Part shown: piece by piece, positions 1 to 5,134 of the stretch
Numbering within the stretch: position 1 is the first letter of the stretch
How the letters are laid out: each line of letters starts with the position of its first letter
Source: Alphaproteobacteria bacterium
Lineage (GTDB): Bacteria > Pseudomonadota > Alphaproteobacteria > Rhizobiales > Rhizobiaceae
Direction: 5' to 3'
Assembly (NCBI GenBank): GCA_017308345.1
Contig: JAFKFE010001142.1
Coordinates: 1 to 5,134 of the forward strand
DNA: 5,134 nucleotides
Translations under genes and position numbers: made by a program
Notes under the pieces: generated by a model
Told to the model about the DNA's origin: nothing
The model's database searches: none
Seen by the model: the letters and a program-made list of their open reading frames with translations, nothing else

Positions 1-150
1 GGACGACAGGTTCATCATCTTGCGCGGGATGAACCGGGTGCCGTCCCATAGCGGCCGCACCATGATCTTGTTGACGCCGACGATCGCCACCTCCGGATAG
101 TTGATGACCGGCGTGGTCGCGACACCGCCCATGGCGCCGAGCGAGGTGAC
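1..150 (-). pseudogene. bkdB: Inverted C-terminal fragment of branched-chain 2-oxoacid dehydrogenase E2 (dihydrolipoamide acyltransferase)
   Basis: Read on the minus strand from 150 to 1, all 50 codons are open and match the acyltransferase catalytic domain of E2 enzymes. It begins VTSLGAMGG, continues TTPVINYPEVAIVGVNK, and reaches RKMMNLSS at the window edge. In known E2 proteins the active-site SFDHRVxDG motif follows directly, so it would lie to the left of the window. The KMMNLSS wording favours the branched-chain type over the pyruvate-type E2. The match stops at 150: the preceding minus-strand residues (AGDFFHG) are just the reverse complement of the lpdA start, where a TxT-like segment is expected. 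No lipoyl domain, peripheral-subunit-binding domain or start belongs to this piece. E2 normally lies upstream of E3 on the same strand, so this orientation is abnormal. It is called a fragment on that basis; an assembly chimera is equally possible. Recognition of the family is firm; the gene symbol is by analogy. Confidence 0.85.
143..148 (+). promoter_or_regulatory. Ribosome binding site of lpdA, overlapping the inverted E2 fragment
   Basis: GAGGTG at 143-148 gives a GAGG core seven bases before the ATG at 154, a good Shine-Dalgarno position, and supports that start. The same bases, read in reverse complement, are E2 codons (Thr-Ser, part of VTSLG). The lpdA ribosome binding site therefore sits on or inside the junction with the inverted fragment. 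Confidence 0.6.
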
Positions 151-153
151 ACC

Positions 154-1581
154 ATGAAAGAAATCTCCTGCAAGCTGCTCGTCATCGGCGCCGGGCCGGG
201 CGGTTATGTCTGCGCCATCCGGGCCGGACAGCTCGGTGTCGATACGGTGATCGTCGAGGCGGGTAAGCCGGGCGGCACCTGCCTCAATGTCGGCTGCATT
301 CCATCCAAGGCGCTGATCCACGCCGCGGAGGAGTTCGAGAAGGTCGCGCATATGGCCTCCGGCGAGGATCCGCTCGGCATCAAACTCGCCGCGCCGACGC
401 TCGACCTGGCCCGCACCGTCGGCTGGAAGGACGGCATCGTTAGCCGGCTTACCAGTGGCGTCGCCGGACTGCTGAAAAAGGCCAGGGTGAAGACCGTGCA
501 GGGCTGGGCGACGTTCCGGGACGGCAAGACGGTGGAGGTCGAAACCGAGACCGGCACGCAGGTCATCCGCGCCGAGACGGTCGTGATAGCGACCGGCTCG
601 GCGCCGGTCGAATTGCCGTTCCTGCCTTTCGGCGGCCCGGTCATTTCGTCCACCGAGGCGCTGGCGCTCGGCGAAGTGCCGAAGAGGCTCGCGGTCGTCG
701 GCGGCGGCTATATCGGGCTCGAGCTCGGCACGGCCTTCGCGAAGATGGGGTCGAAGGTCACCGTCATCGAAGCCTTGCCGCGCGTGCTTGCGCAATATGA
801 CGCCGAGCTGACGAGGCCGGTGCTGAAGCGGCTTGGCGAGCTCGGCGTCGAGGTGATGACGGGCGCGAAGGCCAAGGGGCAGTCGGCCCAAGGGCAGGCA
901 GGCAAGGGGCAGGCGGGCAAGGGCGATGCCCTGCTGGTCGAGACGGCCGACGGCAAGGACGCCAAGATCGCGGCCGACAAGATCCTCGTCACGGTCGGGC
1001 GCAGGCCGCTCACCGAGGGCTGGGGGCTGGAGCAGATCGATCTCGACAGGGCCGGAAAGTTCATCCGCATCGACGAGCAGTGCCGCACTTCGATGCGCGG
1101 CATTTTTGCCATCGGCGACGTCACCGGCGAGCCGATGCTGGCGCACCGCGCCATGGCGCAGGGCGAGATGGTGGCTGAGATCGTCGCCGGCCATAAAAGA
1201 AGCTGGGACAAGCGCGCCATCCCCGCGATCTGCTTCACCGATCCGGAACTGGTCACGGCGGGCCTGTCTCCGGAGGAAGCGAAGGCGCTCGCCGGCGAGA
1301 TCAGGATCGGGCAGTTTCCCTTCGTCGCCAACGGCCGCGCCATGACCAAACAGGGCGAGGACGGCTTCGTGCGCATCGTGGCGCGCGCGGACAATCATCT
1401 CGTGCTGGGCATCCAGGCGGTCGGGCAAGGCGTTTCGGAGCTGTCGGCCGCCTTCGGCCTTGCGCTCGAGATGGGCGCGCGGCTGGAGGACATCGCCGGC
1501 ACGATCCATGCGCATCCAACGCAGGGCGAGGGTTTCCAGGAAGCGGCGCTAAAGGCGCTGGGCCACGCGCTGCATATTTGA
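154..1581 (+). CDS. lpdA: Dihydrolipoyl dehydrogenase (E3 of 2-oxoacid dehydrogenase complexes)
   Basis: This flavoprotein reoxidises dihydrolipoyl groups on E2, passing electrons through FAD and a disulfide to NAD+. All expected motifs are present in 475 residues, a normal length. They are FAD-binding GAGPGGY (12-18), the redox disulfide GTCLNVGC (Cys43 and Cys48), ATGS (146-149), NAD-binding GGGYIGLE (183-190), the second FAD motif GIFAIGDV (316-323), and the C-terminal catalytic HAHPTQGE (His454, Glu459). The dimerisation domain occupies roughly residues 355-475. One oddity is a low-complexity insert at about 239-258, encoded by a short tandem repeat. The E2 remnant at the left edge suggests it is the E3 of a branched-chain 2-oxoacid dehydrogenase operon (also called lpdV), normally translated just after E2. 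With the E2 piece inverted, its operon context is uncertain. The start is set by the GAGG site and the typical MKEISCKLLVIGAG opening. Confidence 0.96.
   Translation: MKEISCKLLVIGAGPGGYVCAIRAGQLGVDTVIVEAGKPGGTCLNVGCIPSKALIHAAEEFEKVAHMASGEDPLGIKLAAPTLDLARTVGWKDGIVSRLTSGVAGLLKKARVKTVQGWATFRDGKTVEVETETGTQVIRAETVVIATGSAPVELPFLPFGGPVISSTEALALGEVPKRLAVVGGGYIGLELGTAFAKMGSKVTVIEALPRVLAQYDAELTRPVLKRLGELGVEVMTGAKAKGQSAQGQAGKGQAGKGDALLVETADGKDAKIAADKILVTVGRRPLTEGWGLEQIDLDRAGKFIRIDEQCRTSMRGIFAIGDVTGEPMLAHRAMAQGEMVAEIVAGHKRSWDKRAIPAICFTDPELVTAGLSPEEAKALAGEIRIGQFPFVANGRAMTKQGEDGFVRIVARADNHLVLGIQAVGQGVSELSAAFGLALEMGARLEDIAGTIHAHPTQGEGFQEAALKALGHALHI
874..918 (+). repeat. Three imperfect 15-bp tandem repeats inside lpdA
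   Basis: Three consecutive 15-base units, AAGGGGCAGTCGGCC, CAAGGGCAGGCAGGC and AAGGGGCAGGCGGGC, are followed by a partial fourth (AAGGGC). They keep the reading frame and encode KGQSA, QGQAG, KGQAG and the start of KGDAL. They fall in the NAD-binding domain of the E3, after the strand reading GVEVMTG, in a region that is usually a short surface loop. Confidence 0.8.
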
Positions 1582-1583
1582 CC

Positions 1584-1614
1584 TTCCCCTTCTCCCACAA
1601 GGGGAGAAGGGGAA
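1584..1614. terminator. Hairpin between convergent genes, probable bidirectional transcription stop
   Basis: TTCCCCTTCTCCC (1584-1596) pairs perfectly with GGGAGAAGGGGAA (1602-1614) around a five-base loop, ACAAG. It nearly fills the 44-bp gap between the stops of lpdA and the convergent dehydrogenase gene, where a shared terminator is expected. No T-run follows on either strand, so it is not a canonical intrinsic terminator. From memory, similar CCCCTTCTCC palindromes recur between genes in Mesorhizobium, so it may also be a dispersed repeat. Confidence 0.6.
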
Positions 1615-1625
1615 CACGGCGCAGC

Positions 1626-2729
1626 TCAGCTCGCCAGCCGGCTTACCATCTCATGTTGCGCGTAGGCGCGGCCGAAACGGTTGGCGAGGAAAGCGTCGAA
1701 CGCGATGTCTTCCTGGCGGATAAAACCCTTGGCCGGCAGCGAGCCGTCCGCCAGCATGTCGAGCACGGCGCAGATGCCGGACGCGGTGGTGATCTGGATG
1801 GCGCTGCGCACCAGCTTGCCGACGCGCTGCGAATAGATCTTGTTGGCATAGGTCTCTTGCAGCAGGCGGCCGTTGCGGCGGCCCGACACGGTGACGAAGA
1901 CGATGACCACGTCCTGCAGCGTCGACGGTAGGGCGCTCTCGAAGATGTCCTTCAGCACGTCGCGGCGGTGGCGCAGGCCGAGGTCGTTGAGCAGCGCCTT
2001 CATGATCGCGGCGTGGCCGGGATAGCGGATGGTGCGGTAGTTCAGCGTGCGCACCTTGCCCTTCAGCGTCTCGGCGAGCGTGCCGAGGCCGCCCGAGGTG
2101 TTGAAGGCCTCATAGGTGACGCCGTCGAGCGAGAACTCCTCGCGCTCCTCCAGCGGCGGCACCTCGATCAGCTCGCCCTCGACGATCGCCTCGCAGGGCT
2201 CGCAATATTCGTTGATGACGCCGTCCGTGCTCCAGGTCAGGTTGTAGTTCAACGCGTTGGAGGGATATTGCGGCAGCGCGCCGACGCGCATGCGCACGCT
2301 TTCCAGCGTATCGAAGCGGCTGGCGAGGTCGTTGGCGACGATCGAGATGAAACCCGGCGCCAGGCCGCATTGCGGAATGAAGGCGCTCTTGGCGTCCCGC
2401 GCCAGCTCCTTCACGCGCCGGGTCGAGACGACGTCCTCGGTGAGGTCGAGATAATGCACGCCGGCGGCGGCGGCCGCCTCGGCGATGCGGGTGGTGAGAT
2501 GGAAGGGCGCGGCGCTGAGCACGGCGAACTTGCCGGCAAGGACCTTCTCGAGCTCACCCGCGGCGGCGATGTCGAGCTCGCGGGTCTCGACGCTGGCCGG
2601 CAATTCGGCCGCGGCAAGCTGCGCCGCCGAGCGGTCGACGAGCGTCACGCGGTAGTCGCCGGTGGCGCTCAGCATCTCGGCGATGGTGGAGCCGATCTTC
2701 CCGGCGCCGACGACAACGATGTTCTTCAT
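1626..2729 (-). CDS. L-lysine 6-dehydrogenase / saccharopine dehydrogenase family oxidoreductase
   Basis: This predicted cytoplasmic NAD(P)-dependent enzyme has 367 residues. The N-terminal Rossmann fold has GAGKIG (8-13) and an acidic residue after the second strand (LVDRS, Asp32), which favours NAD+. The conserved QCGLAPGF (120-127), ALNYNLTWSTDG (159-170) and FNTSGGLGTL (209-218) motifs follow, then YRTIRYPGH (231-239). The last two closely resemble lysine 6-dehydrogenases of Geobacillus and Agrobacterium as I remember them. Those enzymes deaminate the epsilon-amino group of lysine to give 2-aminoadipate semialdehyde (cyclising to piperideine-6-carboxylate). Genomes often label such proteins saccharopine dehydrogenase, and the sequence alone does not settle the substrate. 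The start at 2729 has a strong AGGGGAA site (2742-2736) six bases upstream. The longer open frame to 3002 would run into the divergent regulator and is not used. The adjacent divergent Lrp-type gene supports amino-acid catabolism. Confidence 0.85.
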   Translation of the reverse strand: MKNIVVVGAGKIGSTIAEMLSATGDYRVTLVDRSAAQLAAAELPASVETRELDIAAAGELEKVLAGKFAVLSAAPFHLTTRIAEAAAAAGVHYLDLTEDVVSTRRVKELARDAKSAFIPQCGLAPGFISIVANDLASRFDTLESVRMRVGALPQYPSNALNYNLTWSTDGVINEYCEPCEAIVEGELIEVPPLEEREEFSLDGVTYEAFNTSGGLGTLAETLKGKVRTLNYRTIRYPGHAAIMKALLNDLGLRHRRDVLKDIFESALPSTLQDVVIVFVTVSGRRNGRLLQETYANKIYSQRVGKLVRSAIQITTASGICAVLDMLADGSLPAKGFIRQEDIAFDAFLANRFGRAYAQHEMVSRLAS

Positions 2730-2859
2730 GATCAATTCCCCTGCAATCCCGATCCGTTCGATTTGGCGGAAATCATCGCAGCTTGCCTGTCGAAAAGAAG
2801 CGTGGAATCTGCCAATGTGCAGCTGAAGTTTACGCAATTTGCCGAAAGGTTTCGTCGAA
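2730..2859. promoter_or_regulatory. Divergent control region between the lysine-dehydrogenase-like gene and the Lrp-type regulator
   Basis: This 130-bp stretch is more AT-rich than its flanks and must hold promoters for both genes. No convincing -35/-10 pair could be fixed by eye on either strand. Visible elements are an imperfect direct repeat (ATTTGGCGGAAA at 2761-2772, ATTTGCCGAAA at 2837-2847) and CGAAA half-sites at 2791-2795, 2843-2847 and 2856-2860, with one inverted copy at 2850-2854. Lrp/AsnC regulators commonly bind such shared regions and control both their own gene and the divergent one; that role here is inferred. Confidence 0.55.
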
Positions 2860-2860
2860 A
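2843..2860. repeat. Overlapping CGAAA/TTTCG dyads over the regulator's ribosome binding site and start codon
   Basis: CGAAA-GG-TTTCG (2843-2854) and TTTCG-T-CGAAA (2850-2860) are two perfect five-bp-arm dyads sharing the central TTTCG. They cover the likely Shine-Dalgarno GAAAGG (2844-2849) and the first base of the ATG at 2860. They could be an autoregulatory operator or alternative small mRNA hairpins; short dyads can also occur by chance. Confidence 0.45.
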
Positions 2861-3288
2861 TGCTCACGAAAGCCGAACAGGCCCTGCTTACGCTCCTGCG
2901 CGCCGACGCGCGGGCCTCCACCGCCGAGCTGGCGCGCCAGCTCGGCGTGTCGCGCACCACGGTGCAGAGCCGCATCGAGCGGCTGGAACAGCGCGGCGTC
3001 ATCGCCGGCTATGGGGTCAGGCTGTCGCGCGACTATGAGCAGGGGCTGGTCAAGGCGCATGTGCTGCTGACCGTCACGCCGAAGCTCGCCGACAAGGTGG
3101 TGCGCAGCCTGGAGGCGATGCCGCCGGTGCGCACGGTGCATTCGGTGAGCGGCAATTTCGACATGATCGTCATCGTCGACGCGCCGTCGATCCGCGATCT
3201 CGACGCGCTGCTCGACAAGATCGGGGCGATGGACGGAGTGGAGCGGACCTCGTCGTCGATCATCCTGTCGACGAGGATCGACCGGTGA
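2860..3288 (+). CDS. Lrp/AsnC-family transcriptional regulator
   Basis: This 142-residue DNA-binding protein has the normal size for the family. An N-terminal winged helix-turn-helix lies at about residues 3-50; LARQLGVSRTTVQSRIERL (24-42) holds the recognition helix. A short linker follows, then the RAM (ligand-binding and oligomerisation) domain at about 65-142, with the family glycine/aspartate pattern in VSGNFDMIVIV (96-106). Such regulators form dimers to octamers and usually sense an amino acid. Divergent placement from the lysine-dehydrogenase-like gene suggests lysine or a breakdown product as effector and that enzyme gene as target, which is inference. The ATG at 2860 was chosen because MLTKAEQALL matches the usual start of the helix-turn-helix domain and GAAAGG lies ten bases upstream. 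A TTG at 2839 would add seven residues and is less likely. Confidence 0.92.
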   Translation: MLTKAEQALLTLLRADARASTAELARQLGVSRTTVQSRIERLEQRGVIAGYGVRLSRDYEQGLVKAHVLLTVTPKLADKVVRSLEAMPPVRTVHSVSGNFDMIVIVDAPSIRDLDALLDKIGAMDGVERTSSSIILSTRIDR

Positions 3289-3566
3289 GCCCGGAGACGC
3301 AAACCCGCCCGTCCGGCGATAGGCCACCCCGGTTTACCGATTTGTAAGGGCCCGGCAAACCGCCAGTATAGTTGAGAAGGCACAGTCGCCCTCGAACAGC
3401 CGCGGCTAATATCGCTGCAGGCCGAAAGCCAGCCGCGTTCGAAGGGGGCCTTCCCAGATGTTGCGTTCCGGTGATCATCCTCACCCGGTCACGTGTGCCC
3501 GGACGCGGGCTCTCGCCCGTCGCATTGTCGCTTCGGCGCTCGCATACGTGCGTTCCGGAAACTAAG
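3289..3566. other. Intergenic region between the Lrp-type regulator and the glycosyltransferase
   Basis: No convincing gene was found in these 278 bp. The first part holds a weak inverted repeat (CCGGA / TCCGG, near 3292-3317) after the regulator stop, and a possible promoter and dyad at 3334-3372. A ten-base direct repeat TGCGTTCCGG occurs at 3462-3471 and 3549-3558, and a small GC hairpin GCGGGC-TCTC-GCCCGT lies near 3505-3520. The length and the promoter candidate suggest that the downstream gene has its own transcription start and a long leader. Confidence 0.5.
3342..3372 (+). promoter_or_regulatory. Candidate promoter for the glycosyltransferase, with overlapping dyad
   Basis: TTGTAA (3342-3347) and TATAGT (3367-3372) resemble -35 and -10 elements in an otherwise GC-rich gap, but the 19-base spacer is longer than the usual 16-18. 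The inverted repeat TTAC-N6-GTAA (3334-3347) overlaps the -35 candidate and could be an operator. If transcription starts here, the leader before the ATG at 3567 would be about 185 bases. Confidence 0.3.
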
Positions 3567-5134
3567 ATGCAAGCCGTTCAGTCGTGGGCAGGCAGCGCAG
3601 CCGACAAGGCTTCCGCGGGGCCGGCGGGCTACCTCGAGACTTCCCCCGCTTCCCGGGCGATGTTGCTGATCGCGGCATTCCTAGCACTGCGGCTCGGGCT
3701 TGCCACGGTCATTCCCCTGTCGATCGACGAGGCTTACGCGGTGGTGGTGTCGCGCAGCCATTCGCTGTCCTATTTCGATCATCCGCCCCTGGGCTTCGCC
3801 CTCGCCCGCCTGATGGCGGACGTCACCGGCTGCGAATGCCGTTTCGCCGTCAGGCTTCCCTATGTGCTGCTGGGCTCGCTGTCGGCGCTGCTCCTGTTCG
3901 ACCTGACCAGGCTGGCATACGGCGCCTCCGCCGCCTTCTGGGCTGTCGCCTGCTACAGCGTGGCACCGTTTTTTCTGATCTCGGCGGGGCACTTCGTCGT
4001 CCCGGACGGACCGCTCGACTTCTTCCTGCTCGCCAGCGCCTGGCTGGCGGCGCCGATGCTTCTCGGCGGCGAAACGCGGCATGGCCTGCCACGCTGGATC
4101 GCGGCCGGTCTGGCGCTTGGCCTGGCGCTGATGTCGAAATATCAGGCCGGCCTGTTCGCGATTTCGGCCTTTACGCTCCTGGCCGTCACGAAGTCCGGCC
4201 GCGCCCAGCTGCGCACGCCGGGGCCCTGGCTGGCGGCCGTCATCGCGGCCATCGGCCTCATACCGGTCTTGCTGTGGAACATGCGCCACAGCTGGATTTC
4301 CCTGGCGTTCCAGTCCGGCCGGGGCATGGCGACGGAAGGCCACCTGCTGCATCCGGCCAATCTGGGGCTCACCCTGCTCGGCCAGGTGGCCTATCTCTGG
4401 CCGACGGTCTGGCTGGTCGCCATGGCCTGCCTGTGGCGCGCGGCGCGGCCAGGCGCGGCGCCGGCCGATCGTCTGTTCCTGATGCTCGCGGCCCCTCAGG
4501 TGGTCTTCTTCGACGTGATCGCACTGCTCAGCGCCCATTCGCTTCCGCACTGGTCGATGAGCGGGTTCCTCTTCGCGTTTCCGCTCGCCGGCCAGTGGTG
4601 TCGCGATTTCTCGCGGCGCCATTCCGGCTGGCTCAACACATCCCTCGCGGTCCCGGCCATAACGGTTCCCTTGTTGGCGATCGGATTCGCCGTGCAGGCC
4701 AGGACCGGCGCCTTCACCCGGCCCTTCTTCGACCGGGCGCCGAAATTCGACATCAACTGGCAGATCGTCGACTGGTCGGCCCTGGCAGACAAGGCTGAAG
4801 GCAATCTGGGCGGGAATGCCTTCGTCGTGGCGTCGAACTGGATGCAGGCGGCGCGTATCGGCGCGGCGATCGGTCCCGGCTTTCCCATCCAGGTGCTGCC
4901 CGGCGATCCCCGCCATTTCCAGTTCATGGACGATCCCCGGCTGGAGAGCCGCGGCGAAGGTTTCCTTGTCGCGGCCCTGAATTCGGCGGACGAGGCCGCC
5001 AGCGAAAAGGGCTATCGCGACAGCCTCGCGGGTCTGTTCGTCGCGACCGGTCCGTCCAGGCATGTCGCGCAACGCGTCGCCGGATTTCCCGTCTTCGACA
5101 TTCTGATACTGCCTATCAAACGAACGGACATGAC
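3567..5134 (+). CDS. GT39/ArnT-like membrane glycosyltransferase (right end not in window)
   Basis: The frame is open from ATG 3567 to the right edge, 522 codons without a stop, so the C-terminus lies outside. A 31-residue polar N-terminus precedes the first membrane segment (about 32-50). Further hydrophobic stretches follow at about 98-117, 120-143, 149-166, 177-190, 193-207 and 220-236, and more up to about residue 385; a soluble, probably periplasmic tail starts near 392. Family marks are the acidic pair in LSIDEAY (Asp54, Glu55) of the first periplasmic loop, YFDHPPLG (69-76), VVPDGPLDFF (144-153) and MSKYQAG (189-195, Lys191). These enzymes move a sugar from a polyprenyl-phosphate donor onto lipid A, core sugar, protein or another acceptor. 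Rhizobial Rgt galacturonosyltransferases belong to this broad group, but neither donor nor acceptor can be read here. A weak GGAA (3557-3560) lies six bases before the start. Nothing links it to lysine catabolism. Confidence 0.88.
   Translation, partial: MQAVQSWAGSAADKASAGPAGYLETSPASRAMLLIAAFLALRLGLATVIPLSIDEAYAVVVSRSHSLSYFDHPPLGFALARLMADVTGCECRFAVRLPYVLLGSLSALLLFDLTRLAYGASAAFWAVACYSVAPFFLISAGHFVVPDGPLDFFLLASAWLAAPMLLGGETRHGLPRWIAAGLALGLALMSKYQAGLFAISAFTLLAVTKSGRAQLRTPGPWLAAVIAAIGLIPVLLWNMRHSWISLAFQSGRGMATEGHLLHPANLGLTLLGQVAYLWPTVWLVAMACLWRAARPGAAPADRLFLMLAAPQVVFFDVIALLSAHSLPHWSMSGFLFAFPLAGQWCRDFSRRHSGWLNTSLAVPAITVPLLAIGFAVQARTGAFTRPFFDRAPKFDINWQIVDWSALADKAEGNLGGNAFVVASNWMQAARIGAAIGPGFPIQVLPGDPRHFQFMDDPRLESRGEGFLVAALNSADEAASEKGYRDSLAGLFVATGPSRHVAQRVAGFPVFDILILPIKRTDM

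Noticed and set aside
708..1394. 228-codon open frame on the minus strand inside lpdA
   Set aside because: It is a Ser/Ala/Pro-rich shadow of a gene with every E3 motif intact.
2839..2859. TTG start for the Lrp-type regulator
   Set aside because: The seven extra residues are not typical of the family and the ATG at 2860 has a usable ribosome binding site upstream.
2730..3002. N-terminal extension of the dehydrogenase by 91 codons
   Set aside because: The extension overlaps the divergent regulator in antisense and has no dehydrogenase character. The Rossmann fold begins right after the ATG at 2729, which has a strong ribosome binding site.
1968..3038. 356-codon open frame on the plus strand
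   Set aside because: It is antisense to the dehydrogenase gene, crosses the divergent control region and runs into the regulator in another frame. It has no recognisable motif.
3260..3484. 74-codon minus-strand open frame in the gap after the regulator
   Set aside because: It overlaps the regulator's 3' end, lacks a well-spaced ribosome binding site and shows no recognisable domain.
3505..3520. Small GC hairpin as a terminator of the regulator gene
   Set aside because: The stem is only about six base pairs including a wobble, it lies over 200 bases after the stop and no T-run follows.
3681..5072. 463-codon open frame on the minus strand
   Set aside because: It lies entirely opposite the glycosyltransferase, whose plus-strand frame has clear family motifs and membrane segments. 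The antisense product is an Arg/Gly/Gln-rich, domain-free sequence typical of shadows in GC-rich DNA.
5130..5134. ATGAC at the window end as a stop/start overlap with a following gene
   Set aside because: The TGA at 5131 is not in the glycosyltransferase frame, and too little sequence remains to judge a new gene.

Overview
The window looks like chromosomal DNA from a high-GC alphaproteobacterium of the order Hyphomicrobiales, most likely Mesorhizobium or a close relative. This rests on the style of the proteins, the GC-rich codon use and the CCCCTTCTCC-type hairpin between genes. It is judged from memory of such genomes, not from a search.

Layout from left to right. Positions 1-150 carry, on the minus strand, 50 codons that read cleanly as the C-terminal catalytic-domain region of a branched-chain 2-oxoacid dehydrogenase E2 (lipoamide acyltransferase). 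Positions 154-1581 (plus) are a complete dihydrolipoyl dehydrogenase (E3, lpdA). E2 and E3 of this complex are normally co-directional neighbours. Here the E2 piece is inverted, lacks its upstream part, and ends within a few bases of the lpdA start codon. A perfect 13-bp-stem hairpin at 1584-1614 separates lpdA from a convergent gene at 1626-2729 (minus). That gene encodes a 367-residue enzyme of the lysine 6-dehydrogenase / saccharopine dehydrogenase family. It is divergently arranged with an Lrp/AsnC-family regulator at 2860-3288 (plus), and the two share a 130-bp control region. A 278-bp gap (3289-3566) holds a possible promoter with an overlapping dyad. A GT39/ArnT-like integral-membrane glycosyltransferase then starts at 3567 and remains open at the right edge.

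Functionally, the left part belongs to branched-chain 2-oxoacid oxidation and the middle is a self-contained lysine-catabolism module (enzyme plus probable amino-acid-responsive regulator). The right part is a separate cell-envelope glycosylation gene. No RNA gene, insertion sequence, CRISPR array or evident novel defence system was seen. The most anomalous item is the inverted E2 fragment at the left edge. It is either a real local inversion that breaks the E2 gene or a sequencing/assembly chimera.
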